A stretch of 40,939 nucleotides of DNA, taken from Magnetococcales bacterium (GTDB lineage: Bacteria; Pseudomonadota; Magnetococcia; Magnetococcales; JADFYX01). Numbering within the stretch: position 1 is the first letter of the stretch; each line of letters opens with the position of its first letter. The notes under the pieces are model-generated. The model saw only the letters and a program-made list of their open reading frames with translations. It ran no database searches and was not told the origin of the DNA. Location: assembly GCA_015232405.1 (NCBI GenBank), contig JADFZS010000043.1, forward strand, positions 1-40,939, in the 5' to 3' direction. The translations under genes were made by a program, and so were the position numbers. Of this stretch, positions 23,322 to 32,723 are shown in pieces.

Positions 23322-23732
23322 CTACAATTTGTTTAAATAGTTACCCAAATACATATCTTCCATTTCTATATGAATTTCCAACCATGATTTAATAAAGTCA
23401 TTGATATCAACTGCTATATTTCGTTTAGATTCATTTTCAGAATTAAACCTGACCAAATAACCGTGGACATGAGCCAACATCATTTTGTGTTTTAATCTAT
23501 GCTGCTTGAAATATGGATAATTTGCAGTGGACATCAACTTCTCTTCATTCTCAAAATGGACAGATGTATAATTAACAAGCTCTTCAATTATGTTATCTAA
23601 TTCATCAATGTTCTCTTTTTTTTTAATGATTTTGCTAACCTTATCAAATAAAGAAAACAGATTATTATGATCAAAATCAATTAGTTCATGTTCCATTATT
23701 AGTGATTTAGGTATAAATTTTAATTTATCCAA
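23322..23732 (-). CDS. Bacteriohemerythrin
   Basis: A 136-residue single hemerythrin domain. All seven iron ligands of the family are identifiable: His22, His59 and Glu63 (HFENE), His78 and His82 (HRLKH), His121 and Asp126 (HIEMED). It should bind O2 at a di-iron site in the cytoplasm, serving as oxygen store, carrier or scavenger in microaerophilic or chemotactic bacteria. The gene lies 151 bp downstream of the heme chemoreceptor, same strand. No signal peptide. Confidence 0.92.
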   Translation of the reverse strand: MDKLKFIPKSLIMEHELIDFDHNNLFSLFDKVSKIIKKKENIDELDNIIEELVNYTSVHFENEEKLMSTANYPYFKQHRLKHKMMLAHVHGYLVRFNSENESKRNIAVDINDFIKSWLEIHIEMEDMYLGNYLNKL

Positions 23733-23883
23733 TATTCTTCTCTTTTCTATACTAAGATCTATCTTTAATTTACTTAAAATTAACGATCATCAATATATCA
23801 ACAAAGCCCCCGTATTGGCATATAGTTCAACCATCCCTCAGCAATAATGAGAAATAGAGGTATTGCTTAATTGCCATTTATCT

Positions 23884-26010
23884 CTAGATATTGAATTTTT
23901 TAAGCATATCTGTTAGCTGCTTGGCTAAACTGTTCATCTCTCCAGAGCTGTTGGTAACTGTACTGCTTAAATTATTTATTGAGTCAGCTGACTGTGTGAC
24001 ATGTTCCATGGAGTTATAGATCTCTTTTGATGAGTTTGCAGTCTGCACAACTCTTCCGGCAACTTGCGTTGAAGCTGATGAAATTTCTGCAATGTTGTTT
24101 GACATTTTACCCACACCAATGGCAGCCTGAGATACATTTTGGGTCACCTCATCGATACCTGATGATAGCTCAGAAACATTCCTTGTCACTTCAGAGATGC
24201 CCTCTGTTGCCTCACCAACAAGACGAGTCACCTCACCAGTTTCATTAGTTACACTACCAATAGCAGCAGAGATCTTTTCCACACTATCCTCTTGCACCTC
24301 AACAGTGTTGAGAATCTCCTTGTTGGAGTTATCAATTTGTTGAATGCTATGGGTCATCTCTTGAGTAGCTGTAGCAACCTTTTCGGTGTAAGACTGAATG
24401 TTATCGATTTTTCCTGTAATCATTTCTGTTGCCTCACCAGTTTGGCGAGCCAACTCTTTGACTTCATTGGCAACAACAGCAAAACCCTTACCTGCTTCTC
24501 CAGCCCCTGCAGCCTCAATTGATGCATTCAATGCCAGCATGTTGGTCTGTTCGGCAATGTTATTAATCACCTCCACTACAGAACCTACCTCTCTTGCTGC
24601 TACTGACAATGTTTCAATAATTGTAATGCTCTCTTGGGCCTGAACAGTGGTTTTTTGTGAAGATTTGCTTGCGTTTTCACAGCGTCCTCTTACATCACCA
24701 AGAGAGGATGTTATACCCTGAATTGATGAGGCAACAGATTCAATATTTTTGCTGGTTCTTTCAGCAGCCTCATTCATAGAGCTCATATTTGCATGAGCCT
24801 CTTCTGCTGCTGCGGCAACGGTGCTTAAGTTGACATTTGCCTCTTCTGCCGCTGCGGCAATTGTCTGTAGATTTTCATTTGCTTCGGATGAAGCAACTGC
24901 AACACTATCAAGACTATTACTATTTTGTTCTGTTGCCTGGGCCACATTATCCATATCATCACTCATGGTTTGGGCATCTGTAGAGACCTGGGCGGTTCTC
25001 TCCTGCATGATTACACTCTGCTCAGACATACCCACCGCCACATTATCAAGTTCAGAGGATGTTGTTGTTAGTTCGTGGGTTACCTGGCTCAAATTACCCA
25101 TCATATGGCTGAACTCTTCTGTCATTTTATTCAAGGCTTTTGCCATACGGCCCACTTCATCTTCCGACTGAACTTCAACAGATACCGTTAAATCTCCATC
25201 AGCCATTGCTGTAATGCTGGATTCCATATCCGCAACAGGTTTGGTAATAAATTTTTTAACAACGAGATAAAAAGTAAATAGTCCCAACACAAATAGAAAA
25301 CTGGCTACCATTATTGAATTGGTTAAAATTCTGACCTTCTCAGAATTTAACTCCGCTAATGGTGATGATAAAATTATCAGCCCCACCTGCTGATTGATCT
25401 TCCAACCCTCTTTATCAAAGCCGAACCAATCTGTATTACCGGGAGGACCATCATTTTCAAAGCCATGACAGCCAAGACAACCCCTGTCGGCCTTAATCTC
25501 TCTGGCAAATAGAAATTCACCTGTTTCTTGGTTGGCCCGTGATATTTCCGCTAGCCCACTACCCATCTCATCCATCAAACCTATCTCAAATTTATTTCCT
25601 TGGGCTTGGGGATCACGGGGTCGAGTACGCTTAGATACTCTTACACTCATTCCTGCATCGCCTGCTGCCGCTTCAATAGCTCCCAACATACGTATAACAG
25701 GTATCATTCCATGGAGATCCGTACGTCTGGCACACTCAAGTCTAGCTTTAACTGTACTCTCTTTACGGCACTTTTTTGCTTGGACAAAGGCCTGGGTATC
25801 AATCAAGTCATCTTCCCACGCTTTGCCAATACTGATACGGACATCTTGCCCAGCCTTAATAATGGACCTGGCTGTTGCTGCCTTCTCTTTTTCAAAGGCA
25901 TCCACTGCATTATTAAACTGTAAAAGAGTGAAAACACCTGTAATTATCACGGTAATTACTGAAAAAAGTGCCATGAGTTTAGCACCAATTCCCAAGTTTC
26001 TTATTTTCAT
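23884..26010 (-). CDS. Methyl-accepting chemotaxis protein with heme-binding DUF3365-type sensor
   Basis: A 708-residue chemoreceptor. TM1 is at residues 11-30, a periplasmic domain follows at 31-228, TM2 at about 230-252, then HAMP and a long coiled-coil signalling domain. The periplasmic part carries C178-x2-C181-His182 (GCLGCHG), a c-type heme site, within a DUF3365/Tll0287-like domain. The cytoplasmic hairpin tip ([39 protein letters not shown]) is standard and would bind CheA and CheW. There is no C-terminal NWETF-type CheR tether. Heme suggests redox, O2, NO or CO sensing; the adjacent bacteriohemerythrin supports oxygen (inference). Confidence 0.93.
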   Translation of the reverse strand: MKIRNLGIGAKLMALFSVITVIITGVFTLLQFNNAVDAFEKEKAATARSIIKAGQDVRISIGKAWEDDLIDTQAFVQAKKCRKESTVKARLECARRTDLHGMIPVIRMLGAIEAAAGDAGMSVRVSKRTRPRDPQAQGNKFEIGLMDEMGSGLAEISRANQETGEFLFAREIKADRGCLGCHGFENDGPPGNTDWFGFDKEGWKINQQVGLIILSSPLAELNSEKVRILTNSIMVASFLFVLGLFTFYLVVKKFITKPVADMESSITAMADGDLTVSVEVQSEDEVGRMAKALNKMTEEFSHMMGNLSQVTHELTTTSSELDNVAVGMSEQSVIMQERTAQVSTDAQTMSDDMDNVAQATEQNSNSLDSVAVASSEANENLQTIAAAAEEANVNLSTVAAAAEEAHANMSSMNEAAERTSKNIESVASSIQGITSSLGDVRGRCENASKSSQKTTVQAQESITIIETLSVAAREVGSVVEVINNIAEQTNMLALNASIEAAGAGEAGKGFAVVANEVKELARQTGEATEMITGKIDNIQSYTEKVATATQEMTHSIQQIDNSNKEILNTVEVQEDSVEKISAAIGSVTNETGEVTRLVGEATEGISEVTRNVSELSSGIDEVTQNVSQAAIGVGKMSNNIAEISSASTQVAGRVVQTANSSKEIYNSMEHVTQSADSINNLSSTVTNSSGEMNSLAKQLTDMLKKFNI

Positions 26011-26710
26011 AGCAGATATCTATACCGTATTTAGAAATAAGTTAATGTGGCTATGCTTTGTTAAAACTGATGTTTAAAAATAATTTACAGCTATAAAATT
26101 TAAACAAACACTTACCAGCATTATTAAACTAATATTTGAGCAAGAACGAATAAATTTATATTAGCATCATTTTAACAGCAGATAGTCTTTTCATATGTGA
26201 GGTAATCCGCACATTATAGCTAGATACCTTGTATTTTAAAACCATTTTTTTTTTTGATTTCAACAGGTTATATCTGTTTTTGATAAATATATACTTTATT
26301 GATTTCAAGATATCTGTAAATTATATCGGGATTTTTAATATTTTTTACACAACTTGCTCAACAGTTATGCTTGGGGAGTAGAATGTTTATATTTTCCATA
26401 CAACCTGAACCAAATCTCACTGATTGGTAGGGTAATGTGAAAGTAGATACCAAATTGCTGTGATATAACAGCATCCAAAAAAATGGTTCAACATCAATAT
26501 TATGGGGTAATATTTTTATATTAATAAAGAGCGATCTGATAAAAACATGAAATATAAACCAATTAATAAGGATATTTAAGCCAAACCAATTACAACAGAC
26601 TTAAGGATATCTTGTTATATGAAATACCCAACAGTGCAAATTGTGTTAACACAACCAACATTTTTTTGTTATACTAGGGGCAGCTTGTATGTAATCAATA
26701 ACCGTGTTAG
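26011..26710. promoter_or_regulatory. 700-bp divergent region with palindrome-overlapped promoter
   Basis: No gene is seen in this AT-rich region between the leftward chemoreceptor and rightward GGDEF gene. TTGTGTTAACACAA (26641-26654) is a perfect 14-bp palindrome that includes TTAACA (26646-26651). TATACT (26670-26675) lies 18 bp further on. These form a plausible promoter for the GGDEF gene with an operator over its -35 box. Operator function is inferred. Confidence 0.4.
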
Positions 26711-28264
26711 GTGATCTGCACCGTAAGCTTAACTATGCGAATTTATTTTGATAATAAAGCCATGACAGCAAAAACTCCCGAGGGGATAGAAGAGTTTTCC
26801 CAAAAACTGGTTGAAGCATATACTAGATTGGAGATTCGCAACCAAAAACTCCAAGAAAGTATGGATCTGTCCCATGCTGTCACCCATACAGCCCATGATG
26901 CAATTATTTCAGTTAACGAAAAGGGAATAGTCACCAGATGGAATAAAGGTGCCACAGTTATTTTTGGTTACACTGAAAATGAAATAATTGATAAACCCCT
27001 TGTAAATCTGATACCTGAAAAATACCAACAACATTATCTAGATGGCCTTGAACAGGTAAATACAACTGGTCGCAACAAATATATCGGCTCAGTTTTGGAA
27101 ATGGATGGGTTACACAAGGATGGCAGAGAAATTCCGTTAGAGATTTCCATTGCTACCTGGTTTCAAAAAGGCAACCGCTATTATGCTGCGGTAATGCGTG
27201 ACATTACGGCACGCAAAAAGTCTGAAATCGGCAACGAGCGTGTTCAGCAATCCAGGGTAGCAATTAGTTCACTTCTAAAAATTGCATTGGAACCAATATC
27301 CCTGAAAGATCAACTAGAAAAAGCTTTAGATGTAATTCTTTCTGTGCCATGGCTTTCCATACAATCAAAAGGGTCAATATTCCTTTTGGATGAAAAAACC
27401 GATGAGCTTGTTTTAACTGCCCATAGGGGGTTAGCTCCACATCTTCTAACTGCATGCGCCCGACTACCCATGGGTTATTGTCTTTGTGGTCGTGCAGCCC
27501 AAGAGCGAAAGCTCATTTTTTCTGCCCATTTAGACCATCGCCACGATGTAACATTTGAAGGCATTAAACCTCACGGTCACTACTGTGTTCCGGTAATGAT
27601 CAATGACAAACTTCTTGGAGTTGTTAATAGCTATATTCCTGATGGTCATGAAAGAGACCCAGAGGAGACGGAATTCTTGCAAGCCATGGCCAACACCATG
27701 GCGGGACTTATTGAACGTAAGCAGATAGAACAAAAATTAGAACACATTGCCCACCATGATCCCCTCACTGGTCTGCCAAATCGACTACTATTCATGGAGC
27801 ATTTAACAAAACAGGTCGCTCGCTCCCGGCGTGAAAAAACCTTTTTGGCGGTGTTATTCATAGATCTTGATAAGTTCAAGAAGGTAAATGACACCATGGG
27901 CCATGATGTTGGAGATATGCTTCTCATAGCGGCCTCTTCTCGTATAAAAGCTTGCTTACGTGATTCTGATGTCATTGCCAGATTGGGAGGCGATGAATTT
28001 ACCATCTCTCTGCCGTTTATTTCAAACATGGAAGATGCTGGTCTGGTAGCAAAAAAGATAATTTCTGAGCTACAAAAACCATTTTACTTTGCTATCCATG
28101 AATGCAACATCGGATCAAGTATAGGTATCAGTGTTTTACCTGTTGATGGAAACTCCCCTGATGAGCTGCTAAAAAAGGCTGATATTGCCATGTATGAAGT
28201 TAAGAACCATGGCAGAAATGATTATAGATTCTACGAACAGGGTATGGAAGAAGTCAAAAAATAA
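26711..28264 (+). CDS. PAS-GAF-GGDEF diguanylate cyclase
   Basis: About 500-517 residues. A short N-terminal coiled coil precedes a PAS domain (about 50-170, RDITARKK at its end) and a GAF domain (about 185-335, with LPMGYCLCGRAA and KPHGHYCVPV). The GGDEF domain (345-510) has an intact RLGGDEF at 424-430 and an inhibitory RDSD at 417-420, so it should make c-di-GMP with product feedback. Cytoplasmic, no membrane helix. The start is uncertain: GTG 26711, or ATG 26735 or 26762; AGG at 26708 weakly favours none. The signal sensed by PAS/GAF is unknown. Confidence 0.9.
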   Translation: MICTVSLTMRIYFDNKAMTAKTPEGIEEFSQKLVEAYTRLEIRNQKLQESMDLSHAVTHTAHDAIISVNEKGIVTRWNKGATVIFGYTENEIIDKPLVNLIPEKYQQHYLDGLEQVNTTGRNKYIGSVLEMDGLHKDGREIPLEISIATWFQKGNRYYAAVMRDITARKKSEIGNERVQQSRVAISSLLKIALEPISLKDQLEKALDVILSVPWLSIQSKGSIFLLDEKTDELVLTAHRGLAPHLLTACARLPMGYCLCGRAAQERKLIFSAHLDHRHDVTFEGIKPHGHYCVPVMINDKLLGVVNSYIPDGHERDPEETEFLQAMANTMAGLIERKQIEQKLEHIAHHDPLTGLPNRLLFMEHLTKQVARSRREKTFLAVLFIDLDKFKKVNDTMGHDVGDMLLIAASSRIKACLRDSDVIARLGGDEFTISLPFISNMEDAGLVAKKIISELQKPFYFAIHECNIGSSIGISVLPVDGNSPDELLKKADIAMYEVKNHGRNDYRFYEQGMEEVKK

Positions 28265-28294
28265 GAGTTTACTGGTTGGGCAACTCCTGTTTTT
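28265..28294. terminator. Possible terminator between convergent genes
   Basis: GAGTT (28265-28269) pairs with AACTC (28282-28286), followed by CTG and a T run at 28290-28294. The stem is short, so this is only a weak candidate for ending the GGDEF transcript. Confidence 0.3.
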
Positions 28295-31200
28295 CATCTC
28301 GTGAATCGATCAATAAACTCCAATAGCTTTGTTTTGTTGATGGGCTTGGTTATGTGAGCATCACAACCAGCAGCTAGTGATTTCTCCTCGTCACCTCTCA
28401 TTGCATGAGCAGTAAGAGCCAGTATTGGAGTACTGGCACACCCGTTTTGTGACTCCCACACCCTTATCTGTCGAGTAGCCTCCAGGCCATCCATCACCGG
28501 CATCTGTATATCCATCAACACAAGATCATATTTTTTGCCTGACTTGATTCTCTTAACAGCCAGATCACCATTTTCAACAATATCAAGATTATGAGAACTG
28601 TTGCTCATGAATGCCTCTATGACAATAGAGTTGTCCATTTTATCTTCAGCCAACAAAATTGTTGCTCCATTACCAGCCTCTTGCATGCTCTCTTCTTTAT
28701 CGTTATCGGCAGTTCCTGATTGTTTAGTGCCATGGTCTTTACTTGTTAGGGGAACCGAGAAATGAAAAGTGCTACCTTTACCCAGTTCACTCTCTACCCA
28801 TATTTTTCCATCCATAGCATCCACAAGACGCTTGCAAATGGTAAGGCCCAAGCCAACACCGCCATATTGCCGGGTGTTAGAAGAGTCAGCCTGGGAAAAG
28901 GGTTTGAAAATCAACTTTTGCTTTTCTTCAGATATACCAATGCCAGAATCAACTACTGAAAACTGCATGGTTTGTTTAGATGGACATGACACTCGAAGTT
29001 CAACAGCCCCCTGATCGGTAAACTTGACTGCATTTCCTATGAGGTTGAGCAGAACCTGTCGCAACCGTTTTTGATCATTAATGAACTTATCTGGAGTATC
29101 TGGATGAATTTGACAGGTTAGATCCAACCATTTGTTTTTGGCATTTATGCTATGAATATCCAGTGCTTCTTGAGTAAGCTCCTTTATATCAATCGGTTTA
29201 TGCTCCAGAGATAGCCGCCCGGATTCAATTTGCGATAGGTCTAAAATATCCTCAATCAGAGTCATCAGATTTTTTCCAGATCTCTCTATTACCTTAAGAA
29301 AGCGAGACATGTCTGGATCTTGATTAAACTCTATGGCTACTTCTGACATTCCAAGTATAGCGTTTAGGGGTGTTCTGATCTCATGACTCATTACTGCCAA
29401 AAATTCACTTTTGGCTAAATTTGCCTTCTCTGCCTCCTCTTTTGCTTCAATCAGGCCAAACTCATTTTGCTTGGTTTTTGTGACATTAACGAGGGCAAAT
29501 ATCAACCATTCCACCTCATTTGCACTATTTTTAATAGGGGTCAAAGTCCAATCCCAATAGGATATTCCCCATTCTGGATGATCTGGAAATTCAAAAGGTT
29601 TGGCAAGTATGGTAAACGGTTCTCCTGTCTCTACAACCTGCCGGAAAATAGCCTCATTTTCAGAGTTGGGATACATAACAAAATGGTTTTTGCCAGGAAA
29701 GTAATCTGGTTGGTAACCACAACTATCAGCGTATGATTGATTTACCCGGATAAAGTTGAAAGCAGGATCAAGAAACGCAATAGAGAAATGTGTGATATTG
29801 AAAAGTTGCTCCATAAATAGATTTGACTTTTGCAACTCTTTTTCTGCTCGCAATCTCTCAGTAATATCCCGGTCTACACCTCTATACCCCAACAAATTAC
29901 CACTATTATCAAAAAATGGTCGCCCACTAGATTCCATAAATACTTTATGACCATCCTTATGGACATTGATATTGATCATGGCATCAAATGGTTGGGCTTT
30001 AGATAATAGCAGACCATATTCTTCTCTAGCCTTATTTGCATCATCATGGGGCATTAAATCAAAGCCACTTTTTTTACCAATAAGCTCTTTGGGATCATAA
30101 CCTAGTACATCTATTACTCCGGGGCTGACATATTTGAAATTTGCTTTGGTATCAATTTCCCAAATCCAATCAGAAGTTGTCTCCACAAGCATTCGGAAAT
30201 GCTCTTCACTTAAAACAAGGGCCTCTTCTGCCAACCGTTGTTTCTCCTTGTAATCATAAAGGGTACGAGCCAATATTCCAATTTCGTCCGCTCTTTTTAT
30301 TGATGAATTATAATCGGTAGTTGACTCATCATCTCCATGACGCAGATTATAAATCAGCTCTTGCAAAGGTCTTGTGGTAGTCTGGGCAAATACCCAATAA
30401 ATAATGGTTGCCAAGATAATTATTATGGCAGCAATCTGAAGAAGTTTGTTCCGTAACTGGATAGCCTCATAATTTACCTCATCCATGGGTGCCAAAATTA
30501 TCAAAGTCCATATATCACTTGTGCCAAAACTCAATGGTATCGAGACCAACAAATTTGTTATCTTTCCATCATCCATAACACCATGAAAAACTTTTTTGCT
30601 AGTTGTTGCAAACAGCGCCTTTTTTAAAAAGGTGTTTTGCACCGGTTTGCCCCAAAGAGTAGAATCTGGGTGAGCCAACCAATTGCCATCCTGGCTAACC
30701 AGCGAGGCATAGCCATTGGTAAAAACTTTGATGTTGGATACTAAACTCTGAATGTATTCAAGGGGTAAATCTACTGTTGCAGAGCCAATTGCCTGGCCTG
30801 ATTTATTACGAATAGGAATTGCTGCGGTAGTCATCCATACTTCAGCCCCTTCAACCGGGTTTAAATATGGTGGCATCAAATAGTCCCGGTTCTCTTGCAC
30901 AGGAATATCATACCATCCAAACTGGATACCACCATCGTCAACAGGGCGCATATCCAAGAGTAGTTCTTGAATCCCATTTTTGGTTCTATAATAATAGATA
31001 GCCATTCGCCCTTTTGGACTACCGAACGGTTTACCTATATGCCCATCATCATCTCCATCGAATGCGTTGGGTTCCCACGCTGCTGCCATACCGATGAAAG
31101 GATTGCTTTTGACCAGGTTTTGCAAAAAATATGCTGCGGTTTTCCGTGGGTTTGTGGCACTGTTTTGTTGAATGTGTTCAAGTGATCTGGCAAGAAACCT

Positions 31201-31410
31201 CCCTGTCAGGAGTATAGAGTTGATCTCTCGCTTGATAACCTCAGCTTTTTCAAAGGCGATATGCTCCAAATTAGTTTGAGAATGTTTCCTGGCACTCTTC
31301 AACAAAGAGTCTGTTGAGACAAAGATAAGCGCTCCAAATCCAAGAAGGAGGATGGTAATACCGACTGTGATGATTTTCTTTCTGAGAGAAAAAGATGGCT
31401 CCATGTCCAA
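28294..31410 (-). CDS. Hybrid histidine kinase with dCache sensor, two PAS domains and receiver
   Basis: A 1038-residue protein. TM1 is about 12-32, a periplasmic dCache-like domain follows at about 40-315 (EVWMTTAAIPIRNKSGQAIGSATVDLPLEYI), TM2 at 324-342, and a HAMP-like linker. Two PAS domains follow (about 400-520 and 530-650). The HisKA site is SHEIRTPLNAI with His676. The ATPase domain has LLNLIGNAVKFTD (Asn793), DSGIGI and GGVGLGLTI. The receiver has the phospho-acceptor Asp967 in LVLMDIQMPVMDG. No Hpt domain is fused and no partner regulator is adjacent. It likely senses a small ligand in the periplasm. It converges on the GGDEF gene. Confidence 0.93.
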   Translation of the reverse strand: MDMEPSFSLRKKIITVGITILLLGFGALIFVSTDSLLKSARKHSQTNLEHIAFEKAEVIKREINSILLTGRFLARSLEHIQQNSATNPRKTAAYFLQNLVKSNPFIGMAAAWEPNAFDGDDDGHIGKPFGSPKGRMAIYYYRTKNGIQELLLDMRPVDDGGIQFGWYDIPVQENRDYLMPPYLNPVEGAEVWMTTAAIPIRNKSGQAIGSATVDLPLEYIQSLVSNIKVFTNGYASLVSQDGNWLAHPDSTLWGKPVQNTFLKKALFATTSKKVFHGVMDDGKITNLLVSIPLSFGTSDIWTLIILAPMDEVNYEAIQLRNKLLQIAAIIIILATIIYWVFAQTTTRPLQELIYNLRHGDDESTTDYNSSIKRADEIGILARTLYDYKEKQRLAEEALVLSEEHFRMLVETTSDWIWEIDTKANFKYVSPGVIDVLGYDPKELIGKKSGFDLMPHDDANKAREEYGLLLSKAQPFDAMININVHKDGHKVFMESSGRPFFDNSGNLLGYRGVDRDITERLRAEKELQKSNLFMEQLFNITHFSIAFLDPAFNFIRVNQSYADSCGYQPDYFPGKNHFVMYPNSENEAIFRQVVETGEPFTILAKPFEFPDHPEWGISYWDWTLTPIKNSANEVEWLIFALVNVTKTKQNEFGLIEAKEEAEKANLAKSEFLAVMSHEIRTPLNAILGMSEVAIEFNQDPDMSRFLKVIERSGKNLMTLIEDILDLSQIESGRLSLEHKPIDIKELTQEALDIHSINAKNKWLDLTCQIHPDTPDKFINDQKRLRQVLLNLIGNAVKFTDQGAVELRVSCPSKQTMQFSVVDSGIGISEEKQKLIFKPFSQADSSNTRQYGGVGLGLTICKRLVDAMDGKIWVESELGKGSTFHFSVPLTSKDHGTKQSGTADNDKEESMQEAGNGATILLAEDKMDNSIVIEAFMSNSSHNLDIVENGDLAVKRIKSGKKYDLVLMDIQMPVMDGLEATRQIRVWESQNGCASTPILALTAHAMRGDEEKSLAAGCDAHITKPINKTKLLEFIDRFTR

Positions 31411-31676
31411 TCCTTTAATCAGACTACTTGTTGAATATGGTTAATCTTACAATGAATTAGCTATATTACCTACAATTTAATTGAGCAGCACCCCCCTAAA
31501 AGTTAGCTAATTATCAACTCAACCAAGATAGTATAGCTGGCTTATTAATTATCCCATGAACAGTAAGTAGCTATATCCATTACAGAAGATACCTTTATGT
31601 GATAACATGGCTTTGATCAAAATATTGGGGTAGCTACCAGTCAGTAGTTAGAGACATATCATATGAAAATATATTC
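31411..31676. promoter_or_regulatory. Divergent spacer before nucleotide-sugar operon
   Basis: This region separates the leftward kinase from the rightward sugar genes. A five-codon open frame (ATG 31663 to TGA 31680) overlaps the start of the dehydratase gene in an ATGA, which might couple translation. No clear promoter boxes or RNA are assigned. Confidence 0.25.
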
Positions 31677-32708
31677 ATGAAACTAAAGCAAAACACAAAA
31701 AAAGCCTTGATAACCGGCATTACTGGTATGGTTGGCTCCCACCTCGCCGATTTTCTTCTGGAAAACAGCAACTGGGATATTTATGGCTTATGTCGATGGC
31801 GCAGCCCTTTAAACAACATCGAACATCTTCTTGATCGTGTAAACCGTGGTGATAGGCTCTTCCTCCTAGATGGTGATCTACGAGATGCCTCCTCGTTGCG
31901 CAATGCTGTTGCACAGGCTCTACCGGACTATGTTTTTCATTTAGCAGCGCAAAGTTACCCAAAAACAAGCTTTTCTGGGCCTATAGAAACCTTGGACACA
32001 AACATAAACGGCACAGAACGTCTGTTGGAAGCCTTAAGACAACAATCAGGAATCGACCCCATTATTCATGTTTGTGCATCCTCAGAGATATTTGGCCGTG
32101 TCCCAAAAGAGAAACTGCCCATAGATGAGGAGTGTAGTATTCATCCTGCCTCTCCTTATGCAATTTCCAAGGTTGGTACTGACCTTCTGGGCCGTTTTCA
32201 TGCAGAGGCCTATGGGCAAAAAATCATGACCACCAGAATGTTTACCCATACGGGTCCACGTCGTGGAGATGTCTTTGCGGAATCGACTTTTGCCAAACAG
32301 ATTGCCATGATTGAGGCTGGGCATGTGGAGCCTGTAATAAAAGTTGGCAATTTAAAATCCATGCGTACATGGGCTGATGTAAGGGACGCAGTTCGTGCCT
32401 ATTATATGTTGGTTACCATCAACCCAACTCCGGGGGAATATTATAATATTGGCGGAACATTCTCCTGTACCATACAGGATATGTTAGACCACCTTATCTC
32501 ACTCTCCACATTTAAAGACAATATCAAGGTGGTTATTGACCCACAACGGCTGAGACCAGTTGATGCAGATTTGCAAATACCCAACACCAAAAAATTTCAA
32601 GATCATACAGGCTGGCAACCGCAAATCACCTTTGAGAAAACCATGACAGATCTTTTAGATTATTGGCGAGAGCAAATTGCCCGTGGCAACAAATTTCTCG
32701 TTCGCTGA
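31677..32708 (+). CDS. GDP-mannose 4,6-dehydratase-like SDR enzyme
   Basis: A 343-residue extended short-chain dehydrogenase. The N-terminal NAD(P) site is LITGITGMVGSHLA (about 11-24). The catalytic Tyr/Lys lies in SPYAISKVG, preceded by a Ser-rich ASSEIFG. The CRWRSPLNNIEHL insert resembles the R-R-S-S-x-N cofactor/ribose contact of GDP-mannose 4,6-dehydratases, as does AAQSYPKTSF. The product expected is GDP-4-keto-6-deoxy-D-mannose. The downstream ColD-type dehydratase uses exactly that substrate, which supports this call. It is the first gene of a rightward run, 15 bp from the next. Confidence 0.85.
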   Translation: MKLKQNTKKALITGITGMVGSHLADFLLENSNWDIYGLCRWRSPLNNIEHLLDRVNRGDRLFLLDGDLRDASSLRNAVAQALPDYVFHLAAQSYPKTSFSGPIETLDTNINGTERLLEALRQQSGIDPIIHVCASSEIFGRVPKEKLPIDEECSIHPASPYAISKVGTDLLGRFHAEAYGQKIMTTRMFTHTGPRRGDVFAESTFAKQIAMIEAGHVEPVIKVGNLKSMRTWADVRDAVRAYYMLVTINPTPGEYYNIGGTFSCTIQDMLDHLISLSTFKDNIKVVIDPQRLRPVDADLQIPNTKKFQDHTGWQPQITFEKTMTDLLDYWREQIARGNKFLVR

Positions 32709-32723
32709 TTTTCGGTTAGTGAT

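Noticed and set aside
25532-26077. Long plus-strand frame of 181 codons
   Set aside because: It lies antisense within the chemoreceptor coding sequence, with composition explained by the opposite strand.
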